Part shown: one piece after another, positions 1 through 11,547 of the stretch
How the letters are laid out: every line of letters starts with the position of its first letter
Numbering within the stretch: position 1 is the first letter of the stretch
DNA from: Coenobita brevimanus
Lineage: Eukaryota; Arthropoda; Malacostraca; Decapoda; Coenobitidae
Reading direction: 5' to 3'
DNA length: 64,000 nucleotides
Assembly: GCA_032717465.1 (NCBI GenBank)
Contig: CM064681.1
Span: 8,934,332-8,998,331, forward strand
The notes under the pieces: model-generated
The model's input: only the letters and a program-made list of their open reading frames with translations
What the model was told of the DNA's origin: nothing
The model's database searches: none
Translations under genes and position numbers: made by a program

Positions 1-425
1 GGCAAGAAAATACGACAATGGTAAGGAGAAAGACACAAGAGGGACAAAGGGGGGGGGAGAGAAGAGGAGGAAAAAGAGGCATTTAAAAGGAGAGGGGGGG
101 GGGAAACAGGAGAAAAGGAAGAAGAAAAAAAAGAGGGACAAGAGGAAGAAACAGAAAGGAAGTGAAAGGGGAAAAAAGGAGAATGAGAAAATGGGAACAG
201 TGAGAAAAATGAAAGAGGTGAAAGAGAGAGGGGAATGAGAAAAGGATTAAACATATTTTTTGCCCAACCGGTTCAATCTGATGTAATTTTCAAGCATATA
301 GAGAGGGAGGTTTGGGAAGAGAGGGTGGAGGGAGGAGAGTCGGTGGAGGAAGGAGAGAGGGTAAAGGGGGAGGGGGAGGATGGAGGGGAGAGAAGGGAAG
401 GGTGGGGGTGGTTAATTCAAGGGTA
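1..425. repeat. Purine-rich (GA/GGGGA) low-complexity tract
   Basis: The plus strand is almost purely A and G with several runs of 7-9 G, broken only at about 246-290 by ordinary mixed sequence. The open frame across it (Glu/Gly/Arg-rich) is a composition artefact. There is no gene-like signal. Confidence 0.8.
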
Positions 426-511
426 GAGTATTTGCAGTGTCGTATTTAAACACACACACACACAGAAGCACTATTGACTTAGCTAGGGGACTGCGCTAAA
501 AATCCGCTCTA

Positions 512-889
512 ATGGCAACTGTTCCTCACCCTCTCCTCTCTTTTCCTTCCTTCTCTTCCATTTCCTTTCTGCTCCCTTCCTTCCATCGCTTTCGTGCTTC
601 GTGCCATTCCCCTTCTGTCCCTTCCTCTCTGTTTCACCACTTTCCTTTCTTCATTCCTTTACACTCCTCCCTTCCCTCCTGTCCCATCCATTCCTTTGGC
701 TTCTTTTCCTCTCATCTCTCTATCCGTATTTTCTATTTTCTTCTGCTGACTCGTTCTCCTCTTCTTTCCTTCCCTCTCTTATCTTTTCCCTACTTTTACG
801 TCCTTCTTTTCTCTTTTCCCAACCCTTGTTCTCTATCAGTTCTTTTCTGTTATCTTCTGTCTACCTATATTCTCTACCTATCCCCCCCC

Positions 890-928
<39 letters not shown>
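512..928. repeat. Pyrimidine-rich tract ending in (CT)n
   Basis: The tract is C/T-rich (CTTCC, TTCCCT) and ends in a C-run and an interrupted (CT)n array at about 890-928. The two overlapping Ser/Leu/Phe-rich open frames in it are readings of the same skew. It mirrors the purine-rich block just upstream, so strand composition switches near position 430-510. Confidence 0.8.
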
Positions 929-1560
929 AGCAGGAACGAAAACAAGCGCACTTTTATGCAAAATACCCGAGACAGAAAGACGAATGACAGAGGCCGGAAT
1001 TAAAATCAGGGGTAAAGTGAGCTACGAATATTTTACAGAGTCGTCCAGATTACACCGACCTGGGGCTGAAATGTACAGTTGGGGAAGAAAGTTTGTGCAC
1101 TATTCCTCTGCACTTGTTTCGCATTTCGCACACGTTCGTCACTCGCCTCCCTGACGCATTGCATCAAAGGAAGTCATCTATGGGTATCAAAACACACTAA
1201 ATCTCAATCAACTTCGTAATATTAGCCATAAGAGGGAGGTGAAAAGGTGAAAAATAAAGCGAATTTTTGTCACTAACTTTAGATATGATAATTTTCCCTT
1301 CGTAACTAAGAATTAATTACCAGGAAGAACACCAAACAAGGAAATAATCTGCAGTCTTCCTTCCCTGTCCTTCCTACACCAAGAATTAAATTGTGGTAAC
1401 TCTCTCTCTCTTTCTCTCTAAAGGGAAGAACTAGATGTGAAGAGTCTGACCTCAAACTTTACCAAATTTAAGCTTTCATTCGTAAATAAGGATTGCATCT
1501 TTATACACTACATTGCAAAGTTGAATGCAAGCTCAAAATAATGGGGACAGCGTCTGAGGC
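929..1560. other. Unique-looking intergenic sequence
   Basis: Mixed-composition DNA with one short (CT)n run near 1399-1417. I see no open frame, RNA gene or repeat homology to the rest of the window here. Confidence 0.5.
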
Positions 1561-1686
1561 AAGTGACGCTGATTTGAAAGTGACGCTGATTTGAACGTGA
1601 TGCTAATTTGAAAGTGACGCTGATCTGAATGTGACGCTGATCGGAGCGTGACGCAGACTTGAACGTGTCGCTGATTTGAACGTGTT
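1561..1686 (+). repeat. 17-bp minisatellite, about 7 units
   Basis: Tandem degenerate copies of GTGACGCTGATTTGAAC. Units differ at one to four positions (for example GTGATGCTAATTTGAAA and GTGACGCAGACTTGAAC). The array ends at CGTGTTTGGC. The period is not a multiple of three and there is no long frame, so it is non-coding. Confidence 0.9.
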
Positions 1687-1928
1687 TGGCGTATTTATAG
1701 CCTTGCTAATTTCACTCTGGGACTGATAACATAATTTACGACAATTCTCATCTGATTGCACAGCTTACTTGTTTTTGCAGGAGGAACTACGCTTAGGTAT
1801 GACTGGAAAGTGACTAACTCTTTACTGATTTTTTACTTCTAGGACGAACAAGACATATGGGAACTTTCTGCACTCTCCTTCCTTGCCCATCCTCCAAAAC
1901 GAAGTAAACTACCAATATCAAGGTCCCT

Positions 1929-2139
1929 TTCTCTCGTCGGGTATGGAAGCTCCCTATCGCCTCTTCCTTAGCGAATTATTTTTGGATATGGCTATTTAAT
2001 ATCCTTTTGTAGGTTATTTACCAGAGTACTGCGACGCTGGAAGGATTTATATAACGCAGAACAGATCAGTAACGTGTAACAAGCAGAATAAATCGCTTAG
2101 GAAAAGGTGTTAGGGAGCTTCTTAACCTACGAGAATAGA
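1929..2139. mobile_element. MITE-2 copy 1 (TIR element, ~210 bp)
   Basis: The left end TTCTCTCGTCGGGTATGGAA continues as GCTCCCTATCGCCTCTTCCT. It is matched in inverted orientation by the right end, whose complement reads CTATTCTCGTAGGTTAAGAA then GCTCCCTAACACC. The arms are about 40 bp and imperfect, with no coding capacity inside. The same structure recurs at about 47.6-47.8 kb and 60181-60393, which defines a short non-autonomous inverted-repeat family. The transposase superfamily cannot be assigned from this window. Confidence 0.7.
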
Positions 2140-2236
2140 AGTAAAGGAATTGATCGTAAGAGTGAATTGCAGCCTGGGTGAGTCATGACATCTAAATTCT
2201 GAAAGCCCTGATGCATTTATTATATTCGTGCTGACA

Positions 2237-2321
2237 CCAGACGATTTCCATTCAGCTCAGGGAAGACTTCAAAGACTTCTTCCACCATGGAGGATATTCC
2301 CTACACTGAATATTCGTCCGG
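2237..2321. mobile_element. MITE-1 core (short copy)
   Basis: The left inner arm CCAGACGATTTCCATTCAGC faces the right inner arm whose plus-strand reading is CACTGAATATTCGTCCGG. Only the central palindrome is recognisable. The outer arms seen in full copies are not clear here. Confidence 0.6.
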
Positions 2322-2439
2322 GAGTAAAGGGAAAAGTACTATGAAGATACTGTACTGAAATGAATAATGTAGTATAATATTCCGGGGGTAGGGGGTATAC
2401 TCTGGATGATATTGTACCGTCCTGCTTCTGATATCAGGA

Positions 2440-2606
2440 GGCTAAGGGCTCAATGCTAGATTTAGTCTAGGCTTTTAAGGCAAGGTTGACCATTCCCTAA
2501 CCCCCGAGTAGCACTACGAGAGCTGTAAACCCCAACCATCCTTGCGCTCATACCCTCTTGCACCACATTCGGTTGGAGGACCTAAACCCACTAGACCACC
2601 AGGCGT
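2440..2606 (-). mobile_element. SINE-A copy 1 (tRNA-like head, degenerate)
   Basis: Read on the minus strand, the element starts with GACGCCTGGTGGTCTAGTGG, which resembles a tRNA with an A-box (TGGTCTAGTGG). It continues through GGTATGAGC, a poor B-box, and the shared body segment GGTTGGGGTTTACAGCTCTC. It aligns along its length with the copy at about 4370-4571. Pol III-type SINE origin is inferred; the B-box is decayed, so this copy is probably inactive. Confidence 0.6.
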
Positions 2607-2771
2607 CCAGTCACAGCTTACGAATGGTTCTGAGGTACAGGAAAAATACCCTAGGGTTTACTATTTCGAGTAAGCAGATTTGGGGCGCCCTCACGTATTA
2701 TAATCTTATATCATCCAAGGGGGAAGAAACTAGTAGAGAAGATCATCACACTGAAGGGTATACGAATTATG

Positions 2772-2797
2772 CGCTCTCTCTCTCTCTCTCTCTCTCC
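2772..2797. repeat. (CT)n microsatellite
   Basis: Uninterrupted CT dinucleotides following GCG. Confidence 0.95.
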
Positions 2798-2905
2798 GTG
2801 CCTTGACGCAATATTTTAGCCGGTTGACACTACCAAATTGCAGCCGGATTAACAAATAGCCGGCGGAGAAGGAGAAAATAGGAGTGTCATTCTTTTAAAC
2901 CATTT

Positions 2906-2929
2906 TTTCCCTCCCTCCCTCCCTCCCCC

Positions 2930-2977
<48 letters not shown>
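2906..2977. repeat. (CCCT)n-(CT)n compound microsatellite
   Basis: CCCT tetranucleotides, a C-run, then about 20 CT units. Confidence 0.95.
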
Positions 2978-2978
<1 letters not shown>

Positions 2979-3012
2979 ACTATGAACTATCTACGGCTTG
3001 TCGTGGATGAAG

Positions 3013-3292
3013 GATGGAAGGAAGGAAGGAAAGAAGGAAGAAAGGAAAGAAGGAAGAAAGGTAAGAAGGAAGAAAGGAAAGAAGGAAGAAAGGAAAGGAG
3101 GGAGGGAAAGAAGATAGGATAAAGAAAAGAGGGAGGGAGGGAGGAGGGGAGGGAGGGAAGGGAGGAAGAAGGGAAGAAAGGAGACAGATTGGGGGGGAGG
3201 AGGAGGAGGAGGTGGAGGAGGAGGAAGAGGAGGAGGAGGAGGAGGAGGAGGAGGAGGAGGAGGAGGAGGAGGATGAGGAGGAGGAGGAGGAG
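3013..3292. repeat. (GGAA)n / (GGA)n purine tract
   Basis: AAGG and AAGAAGG tetra/heptanucleotide repeats run to about 3180, then a G-run, then a nearly pure (GGA)n array at 3198-3292. The poly-Ser, poly-Leu and poly-Glu open frames that overlap here are the three readings of this array and are not genes. Confidence 0.95.
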
Positions 3293-3595
3293 AACCAGAT
3301 AGAGTCGAGAGTTAATAATAAACCACATGATTTATTACAGCTATTTTTTCCTGGTCTTTTATTTGCCACTGCGAGAGGTTTTTTTTTTTCTTCATTATTA
3401 TTTAGAGGGGCCACGTATCCCGCTAATTAAACCCTCTTCCCCCCACGTCCATAAGGGTGACGAAAATGAACGTTCTGGGTGGGAATATCGACTTCAGTAT
3501 CACAACCATACCTGGGGATTGACAGTAGGGACAAGAAAACGCTGGAGCTGATGATTCTACTGACGAGCTTTTTACATCTACGCATTTATGGATTA

Positions 3596-3631
<36 letters not shown>

Positions 3632-3948
3632 ACTCGTTTTTTTCTCGTGTTGGTACGCATATAGGAATTATAATGTACTCCCAACTGTGGTGCTTTTGAA
3701 GGGAATTTCCAAATAATATAAGTTTTCTGATATGTATTCACTGCTTTACACACTTACCTGTTACAATACTTTATCTTAACATGTTACATATATTGACTTT
3801 TTCGGATTACTAATTTTTCTGTTTTTTTTTTTTTTGAACAACAATAATAATTTCTCTGCATTTTAGGTCTGCAGTTACGTTTTACAGTAGTTTTTCATAA
3901 TTTTTCTACGCATTATGGATTATAAATACTTCGCGGCCTACCGGTATA
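3293..3948. other. AT-rich spacer with (TG)n at 3599-3627
   Basis: No gene or recognisable repeat apart from a (TG)n microsatellite (3599-3627) and a T-run near 3822-3834. Confidence 0.5.
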
Positions 3949-4190
3949 AATATCCATCCATCCATTGCCAGACGCCATGTATCCCAAACGGGGTGGCCAA
4001 GGGCTTAGAGTTAATTGTTTTACAGGGAGGGGCACTAATCCTCCACCAACCCCACTTTACACGTAGGGATGCCAACAGCATCTGGTGTTCCCAGGCGGTC
4101 ACCCATCCAAGTACTAACCAGACCCAACGTTGCTTAACTTCGCTGATCGGACGGGAAGCGGTGTACTCAACGTGGTAATATCTCGGTCGT
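3949..4190 (-). mobile_element. 5S rRNA-derived SINE (SINE3-like)
   Basis: On the minus strand the first ~120 bp match eukaryotic 5S rRNA: TACCACGTTGAGTACACCGC, then GTCCGATCAGCGAAGTTAAG, then GGTTAGTACTTGGATGGGTG, then ACCGCCTGGGAACACC and GCTGTTGGC. The internal promoter regions (A-box around GTTAAGCAACG, C-box around GGATGGGTGACC) are intact. The 5' end reads ACGACCGAGATATTACCACG, as if a few bases were inserted after the canonical ACGACC. The 5S part runs into a ~115-bp body ending GGCGTCTGGCAATGGATGGA with a GATG/GATA tail. 5S-headed retroposons are known as SINE3; membership here is inferred. It could alternatively be a 5S pseudogene fused to a repeat, but the shared 3' module argues for a SINE. 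Confidence 0.8.
4069..4178 (-). pseudogene. 5S rRNA-like segment (head of the SINE)
   Basis: About 110 bp is recognisable as 5S rRNA sequence. It differs from the canonical animal sequence as I know it in the loop after ACACCG (GCTTCCC for GGTTCTC), at CAGCG for CACCG, and at GTTGGGTCTGG for GTCGGGCCCGG. The divergent 5' end and the absence of a terminator-like T-run after GTTGGC make a functional 5S gene unlikely. It is the promoter-bearing head of the retroposon. Confidence 0.8.
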
Positions 4191-4369
4191 TTTATTTTCC
4201 ACTCTTACAGGCTTTACAATTCTTTTCTCTTCTTCAATACCGTTCTTACACCACACCTCCAGACTACATTTTTTTTTTTCTCATAATTATGCCTGGGCCT
4301 CTCAATACCATGTTTTATTATTTTTAAGGATATACACAAAGGTTAATTATATATATTAAATATCCATCA

Positions 4370-4571
4370 TCCAATCCAACGTTGCCCCATGTGGAGCGTA
4401 GGAGCCTGGGGCTAGGCAAATTGGTCCTGGCATTTAAGATGAGAGTGACCAGCCTCACTCATCCCTGAGTGGCATTACGTGAGCAATAAACCCCAACCAC
4501 CCCTTGGATATAAACCTTCACCGGCTCAATCCGATTGGAGGGCCGATATTACCTACTAAACCACCAGGCAC
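4370..4571 (-). mobile_element. SINE-A copy 2 (tRNA-like head)
   Basis: The minus strand begins GTGCCTGGTGGTTTAGTAGG (A-box-like; plus-strand 4552-4566). A B-box-like GGTTTATATCC follows (plus-strand 4506-4516), at the spacing expected of a tRNA-derived promoter. The body contains GGGGTGGTTGGGGTTTATTG and TAATGCCACTCAGGGATGAG, shared with copy 1. The 3' end runs into GGATTGGATGATGGATA. Both boxes are better preserved than in copy 1. Confidence 0.65.
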
Positions 4572-4606
4572 CAAAATTTGGTTAGATGGTTACCACCCAG
4601 CGTAGT

Positions 4607-4637
4607 AAATGGTTTCCTGGTGTACAGGAAACCATTT
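4607..4637. other. Perfect 13-bp inverted repeat, 5-nt loop
   Basis: AAATGGTTTCCTG, then GTGTA, then CAGGAAACCATTT. The arms are exact complements. It sits between SINE-A copy 2 and a 60-bp tandem duplication. No T-run follows it and its function is unknown. Confidence 0.9.
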
Positions 4638-4654
4638 GGCTTGTCACTCAGTGT

Positions 4655-4772
4655 AGTCACCCACAGGCAGAAGGAAGAGGAAAGAATGACGGAAAGACAG
4701 AAGAGGGGGTGTAAAGTCACCCACAGGCAGTAGAAAGACGAAAGAATGAAGGAAAGACAGAAGAGGATGGAT
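4655..4772 (+). repeat. 60-bp tandem duplication
   Basis: Two copies of a unit starting AGTCACCCACAGGCAG and containing GAAAGAATGA and GGAAAGACAGAAGAGG begin at 4655 and 4715, with a few substitutions between them. Confidence 0.85.
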
Positions 4773-4859
4773 GAAAAGAAGAAAGGAGAAGAGGAAAGGG
4801 CAGACACCCGAGAGCAGCACTACATCAAGTGAGTGGATGGTGAGCGCCCCCACCTACCC

Positions 4860-4860
<1 letters not shown>

Positions 4861-4945
<85 letters not shown>
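4861..4945. repeat. (CA)n(TA)n compound microsatellite
   Basis: About ten CA units followed by about 32 TA units. The (TA) part is an easily melted, cruciform-prone array. Confidence 0.95.
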
Positions 4946-4948
<3 letters not shown>

Positions 4949-5170
4949 CTGCTTTAATCGTCATTTACGGGTTATAAAAATTTTATTTATTTTTCATCCT
5001 TTCAATATCCTGACTTTTTGCTGTGCTTGCATTTTTTTTTCCTTTTTTTGCGGGCACGCAGGGGTTATAATAATTGTTGCGTCAAAGAGCGCTAACGGAG
5101 CTTTATGATTGCTCTTAGCGGCGTTCAAGTCCCGTCGCCAGTGCCCTGATGGTCGATAATTGGTGAGCGT

Positions 5171-5350
5171 GGAACCGATAATTCAGGGGTTCATCATTAT
5201 CATCAACTTCATTTTTATTGACACGCACACCTTCGTCTTTCCTCCTCCACCCCACCCACCTACCTACCCAGCCTCAACCGTCCACCCGTCAGTCTCTCGT
5301 ATCTGGTCTCCTTCCCCCTCTCTCCCTCTTTCTCGTCTCGTCTCGTCTCG

Positions 5351-5384
<34 letters not shown>

Positions 5385-6715
5385 AATTTCCTCTTCGTCA
5401 CCTGCTTTTCCCTCATCTTCATACATTCCTTCTTCTACTACCCTTCCTCTACTTCAAATACTTCTCAAACCACTTCCTACTTCCTACCATGCCTCTATGG
5501 ACAGAATCCTCCCTTATCTTGTCTCCCCAAATTTCTCTTCCTATTCCTCCTTTACCATACTTCCCAGATTCCATATTTCTCGCCTCTTTTCTTCCATTCA
5601 CACACCTCACATCCCCCCATGACCCCCTTGCCTCCACCTTCCATCCTACCTCCATAGCCTACTACCTCCTTTTCTCCCTGTTCTTATACAGCACAAGATA
5701 CATAATCATACTCATCCCTTTCAGAACATCTACACTCATTAATCTCTAAACCCCTCCCATAATCGTCTACAGTGTCTTCATACCTCTCTATCCCATACTT
5801 CTCCATTTCACACCTCTCCTCGCCATCCCTGCCAACTCTAAAATCCCTAAGCTATCCCTTACCTCTCCATCTTTACACTCTTAAACACATTCTTATCTTT
5901 CCACTTCATATTCTTTTACTTAAGAACCCCCATCTTACCTTATCGGATCTTAAGTCCTTCCCTCCATTCCCTACTCCTTTTTTCTTTAATTTCACTAGTT
6001 GTCATTTCTTCATTTCTACATTCATCCTCAGTTGTCTATCCTTATCTATATACCTTCATCATTCCATCTGCCTACCCTCCAACCCCTCTACCACACCCCT
6101 ACACAATCATCGCTTGACCCCTCAACCTCTCCCCCCACCAAATCCCACCATTCCATTCCCCTATCCCACCATTTCCCACGTATCAACCCCTCTCCTCTTT
6201 ACCTATCATTCTCTACCCGTCATTTCCTTCCCTACCATTTCCATCCCTCGAACCCCTTCCCCCATCTCTATCATTTTTCATCCCTACAGTCCCTCCCCCT
6301 CCCCTACTCTACCCCGTTCATCCCCTCCAATTCTCCCCTCACCCCTACCCTACCAATCCCACACGCCTGCAATCCCTCTCCCACCCCTCCATTATTTCCA
6401 TGCTAACAACTCTTCCCCACCCTTACCCTACTATGTACACCCCTCTATCCCCTCCTTACCCCAACCCTATCATCCGGATACCCTTCAACCACTCCTCATC
6501 CTCCTAGCTATCCATCCCTACCCCATCACCACCCTCCAACCCCTCTTCCACTCTCCTTACCCCCACCACTCCATCCCTACCCCATCACCACCCTCTAACC
6601 CCTCTTCCACCCTCACCCCACAAAATCCTCCTCCTTTCAACCCTTCCGATGACCCCCACACCTCCTCCTACACCCCACCAACCCTCCCTCACCCCTGCAC
6701 CACCCGGGCATGGCG
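5171..6715. repeat. 1.5-kb pyrimidine/C-rich tract with internal repeats
   Basis: Strong C+T bias on the plus strand. It holds (TCTCG)n and (CT)n(CA)n at about 5332-5385, and a 59-bp duplication (CCATCCCTACCCCATCACCA... beginning at 6512 and 6571). The 321-residue Pro/Ser/Thr/His open frame is a by-product of the lack of TAA/TAG/TGA in such sequence. It has no domain, no start context and no conserved motif. Confidence 0.8.
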
Positions 6716-6839
6716 TTATGGGACATGGGGCGAATGATATACTTCTTTTAATCTCGGGGTTTCAATTCATCTTCGTTCCGCGCAATTGCAAACTCCGGTC
6801 ACGTTGCACTCTAATCAAGGAAATAGTTCAGCTTCCGAG

Positions 6840-7800
6840 GGTGGGCCGGGGAGTGTGTAGTGATGAGGGATGGCTGTGTTGGCAGGATGGGTTGGTTAGC
6901 TGATGCCAATGTGACGTAATAGACTTGTTATATATTTTTCTTTTCTTTCCTTTCTTCCTTCCATCCTTTGTTCTTCTTTCGTCCTCGTCTTCTCTTCTTC
7001 TTCTTCTAGTATTACTTCTTTTCTTTTCTATACTACTCTCCCCCTTCACTACGACAAGACTGTGAATGTGCCGTGATGAATAATGGTTGAGTTGGGTGGA
7101 TGGATTAATTGGTTGATTCCACTGTAACCCATCTAATAAACACATTCTTTTCTGTTAGCTTTCACATTCTTTCCCTCTTTTTCTTTCCTCTTCATACCTC
7201 CCCATCCGTTCATTACAGCCAGACTCTGAGTGTGCTATGACATGGGATGACTGTATGCCAGATGAAATGGTTGGTTCCTCTGTGATACACCTAATATACA
7301 CATGTTTTATGATTGCTTTATTTCTCTCCCTCCGCTCCTTTTTTTTTCTTACCCCTCCTAACTCTTTACTATGGTCAGACTCTTAATAAAGCTGTGTTGA
7401 GGGATGTCTGTGTTGGCCGATTGGGTCAGCTGGTTGAGTCCACTTTAACCAAACTAATAAACACACTCTGCGTTGTTTCCTTTCGTCTGCTTTGTTTTGC
7501 TTGTGTTACTCTTCCATACTTTCTCTACAGCTAGACTGAGTGTGCTTGAGGAATGCTATCTTGGCAGGATGGAAAGTTTGGTTGATTCAGCTGTGAACTA
7601 ACTAATCATACATTTGATCCTTCTGCTGCACGCCTAATCTGTATATTAGTTTTCATTTCTTCCTCTTTACTCCCTAACCCCTTCACTATGACCAAACCCT
7701 CACTGTGTTGTGGTGAGTGATGGCTAGATTAGATACTTTGTTTCTCCAGCTAATCTACCCATCAAATCAAAATTGTATTGGTCTTCATTCCTCTTTTACT
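6840..7800 (+). repeat. Degenerate ~160-bp tandem repeat, ~6 units
   Basis: Recurring landmarks are (i) CACTACGACCAGACT-like sequence at about 7051, 7213, 7368, 7527 and 7685, (ii) GAGTGTGCTGTGATGAGGGA-like sequence, (iii) TGTTGGCAGGATGGGTTGGT-like sequence, (iv) CCACTGTGAACCACCTAATA-like sequence, and (v) a T/C-rich linker with TTCTTTCC. Spacings of about 155-162 bp hold for all but the first unit, which carries extra pyrimidine sequence. It resembles an old, diverged satellite array. There is no open frame through it. Confidence 0.75.
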
Positions 7801-8100
7801 CTGTGACCCTTTCGGCAATACTACTTCATTTTCATATAGTAATTGGTATCTACAGACGACTATAATCTACTTTCAACAAATTTTCCAAACGCGAAGGAAT
7901 ATTTAGAGCTTTTGTCATTCCTCTCTCATTTAGACTTGAATATATGCATCGTCTAGTGGCAGTATGACTAAAAATGAAAGACCATCTGGGTTAACGAGTC
8001 AGCATCCCTAGTAGCTCAGTATATTTGTATTTATTCGCGTTATCCTAATCAAACATTGTCTATTTATATTTCACTTCCTGCTCCCGAGTCTCGTATTTTT
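7801..8100. other. Featureless spacer
   Basis: I see no gene, repeat array or palindrome in this stretch. Confidence 0.4.
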
Positions 8101-8109
8101 TCATCATTA

Positions 8110-8290
8110 AGAAGGACTTTTTGATATTTTAATTCTGCTCTGTTTCAGTCTGGGGAAACGCTTTTTGAACTGGAGGGGTTAGATACAGCCTTTCCCAACC
8201 CCTCAAGTATAAGACGTTTTTCCTAAGCTGAATAAAATCGTCTGGAGTTAGCATGAATGGAACAAATGATGGCATCGTGGGGAGAAGGGC
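8110..8290. mobile_element. MITE-1 copy
   Basis: The right inner arm GCTGAATAAAATCGTCTGG (8227-8245) is intact. The left arm is reduced to TTTCAGTCTGGGG. The central inverted pair GGAGGGGTTAG / CAACCCCTC is present, and the outer right end ends in a GAAGGGCTAA-like sequence. Confidence 0.65.
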
Positions 8291-8489
8291 TAAAAATCAA
8301 GAATAATTTCCCAGTGAGGAACGATTGGTATGACAGCTGAAATGTGAAAAAATAAATGCTCTCGTTACGAACACTGAATGGTGCAGGAGACTCAGTTGTT
8401 ATTTTCTACCTATCCAGTACACCTTTCGACACTCACAGGGATTCTGTTGGCCGGTTACTGGCTTGTTGGTTAGCAGGGACAATAAGGAG

Positions 8490-9280
<791 letters not shown>

Positions 9281-10330
9281 CTTGTTCCGCTTCCCCCCCC
9301 CCACCTCAATTTTTGTCTTTTTCCCTAGCCGAGCTCTGTCTAATCAGCTCTCTCCCTCACTCAGTCCCCCTCACCCTGTCTCTCCCTTCCCCGTCCCCAC
9401 TCCCTTTGTCCCACTCTCCCCGTCCCCCTTCACACTGTTCCCTTCTTTCCCTGTTTCACCCCCCTCTCTCTATATCGCCTCAATGTCCCCCCCTCCCTTT
9501 GCCCCTCCTCTCCCTCATCCTGTCCCCTATTACCCTGAACCCCCCTCCTCATCCTGTACTCTGCCATCCTCGCTCACCCTTCACCCCCGCCCTCTTTTAT
9601 CCCTCACCCTCATCTTCCCCCATTAATCTTCCCTCCTACCCTCATTCCTCACCCCCGCCTATTCCATTAGCCTCACCAACCCACACCCCGCCCCCCTCCA
9701 CACCCCTATGATAACACACCTACCTCAGTTCCCCCCTCCCTTTCCCTCCTTTCACCCTCCTCTCAACTCCCCCGTCCATCCCTCCCTTACTCTCTAATAC
9801 CTATGTCCTCTCACTATCCCTCGCCCCCTCCAACACTCCCCTCTCCTGTCGCCCTCCCAACTCATATACTCCCATCCCCTCTCCCCTCCTCAAAATCCCC
9901 CACTCACCTCTCCCATACTTTCTATTACCTATATTCCCTCCCTACCCCCTGTCTCCCTCCCATACTCTTTCTCCCTTCCAATACCCCAACCCATTTCCTC
10001 CCTTTCTCCTCTCAACTACTCTCTTCCCCTCATCTCCCCTCTCTATTACCCCTTGTCCCTTTCATTTCCTCCCCATCCCTCTTCCATACTCCTCTCTCTC
10101 GCACACCACCCCAGTTTATACCCTCCCCCTTCCCCCTCCTCATCCCCCCTCCGCAATCATTGTTCACATGCTTGCCTCAATTTACTCTTCAGTTTCCCCC
10201 CTCCCTCCTCCTTCCCTTGCCTTCGTAACTCCACCCATATCTCCCCCCTTCCCTACCCCACCACAACCTAGTTTCATCTGTTCTTTACCAGCGCACTCAA
10301 CTCAAATATCCCTTCCTGTATATCCACAGT
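9281..10330. repeat. C-rich pyrimidine tract
   Basis: Continuous CCCT/CCTC/TCCC-type sequence on the plus strand. Pro/Ser/Leu frames in all three phases are composition artefacts. Confidence 0.8.
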
Positions 10331-10375
10331 TCCCCGACCCCGATTCACTCAATACGTTTCAGGCGCACGCACGCA

Positions 10376-10431
<56 letters not shown>
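10376..10431. repeat. (CA)n microsatellite
   Basis: About 27 uninterrupted CA units after AAAA. Confidence 0.97.
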
Positions 10432-10432
<1 letters not shown>

Positions 10433-10577
10433 CTCCCCTCCTATCCTGCTAGTTTAACCTTGCTACCTCTCTCCTAACGTTTACTCACTTTCTACCCACA
10501 TTGTCTCCCCACTCACGTCTCCGCACTCACTCTTCCCTTAACACATCTCTGCACCATGAGGCCTTATTTTAGTCTAT

Positions 10578-10700
10578 TAATGCTATCATCAGGCAATTCT
10601 ATTCAATTTAGGAACGACCTCTCACGCTGAAAAGGTTAAACAAAGCTATATATCTTTTCTAATCCCTTCAATGCGATAAATCTTGCCAAAAATGAACTCA
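10578..10700. mobile_element. MITE-1 fragment
   Basis: The left arm ATCATCAGGCAATTCTATTC resembles CCAGACGATTTTATTC. The centre GGTTAAACAAAGCTATATAT and the outer end TAATCCCTTCAATGCGAT match other copies. The right inner arm is not clear. Confidence 0.5.
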
Positions 10701-10727
10701 ACTGTATGGGCATTAAATGAGCATGAA

Positions 10728-10729
<2 letters not shown>

Positions 10730-10814
<85 letters not shown>
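10730..10814. repeat. (TG)n(GA)n compound microsatellite
   Basis: About 15 TG units, AA, then about 25 GA units. Confidence 0.97.
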
Positions 10815-10817
<3 letters not shown>

Positions 10818-11004
10818 TTGTCACGTTCGAGGGGTTAGCCTTATGATATACCGTACCGTCTTTCTCATCATAACCTTCCCAAGTCTCACTTCGACTGGCC
10901 TCTTTTAAGATGAGCAAAGATCGCCAAGCATTAAGGTAAAAAATAAAATGTCATCGTTCTTAAGACTTTACTGGAGATTTTCAAACCATTTTCAATTCAC
11001 GTGG

Positions 11005-11095
11005 GACCTTTTCCGTGCTGAAGACAATCATCAGGTGGTGGCAAGACTGAAATAAAGAGGGAAACCATCGTAGTGAAGAGGAGTAACCCTTCTTA
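11005..11095. mobile_element. MITE-1 right-half fragment
   Basis: GCTGAAGACAATCATCAGGT then GGTGGCAAGACTGAAATAAA and CCATCGTAGTGAAGAGGAGT align with the right half of full MITE-1 copies (inner arm, then the GCAAGA-type segment, then the GTAGTGAAGGGGTTA-type end). A left half is not recognisable upstream. Confidence 0.55.
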
Positions 11096-11485
11096 GATGG
11101 TGAGGTCTTTGGGTACTGTACTGATCGGATCTCCAAACGATTTAACTTAGAATTTTTTAATAGTAATAATTCCTCTTTCATTTCGGACCGTCTCCTAAAA
11201 AAAAAAAAAGCCCCTTCTTCACGAGTACGTCTTGCTAACCTAAAACAACTGATTCTGCTTAGAGAGACTTTTCAAAATGGAGATGTTTGATACTGCGTTC
11301 ATTAATCACTTCACTAGTAGGACGCTCATGTGTACATCATCTGCACCAGCAAAAATAACTTAGTTCGTCTTCTTTGTGGAGTGGTAAATATTGCACTCCT
11401 CATCCCACACCACATCAGCTCAACCAATTTCGCCTCCCACTCTCCCTACCATCATCCCGACCCACACCCACGCCATAGGATCGCT

Positions 11486-11488
<3 letters not shown>

Positions 11489-11545
<57 letters not shown>
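11489..11545. repeat. (CA)n microsatellite
   Basis: About 28 CA units. Confidence 0.97.

Positions 11546-11547
<2 letters not shown>

Noticed and set aside
4069..4178. Functional 5S rRNA gene
   Set aside because: The 5' end is disrupted, there are several substitutions, there is no terminator-like T-run, and it is fused to a SINE body with a tail shared by other repeats.
5772..6737. 321-residue Pro/Ser/Thr/His open frame
   Set aside because: It lies in a C/T-rich tract with very few T-A-A/T-A-G/T-G-A possibilities, has no domain or motif, and overlaps similar frames in other phases.
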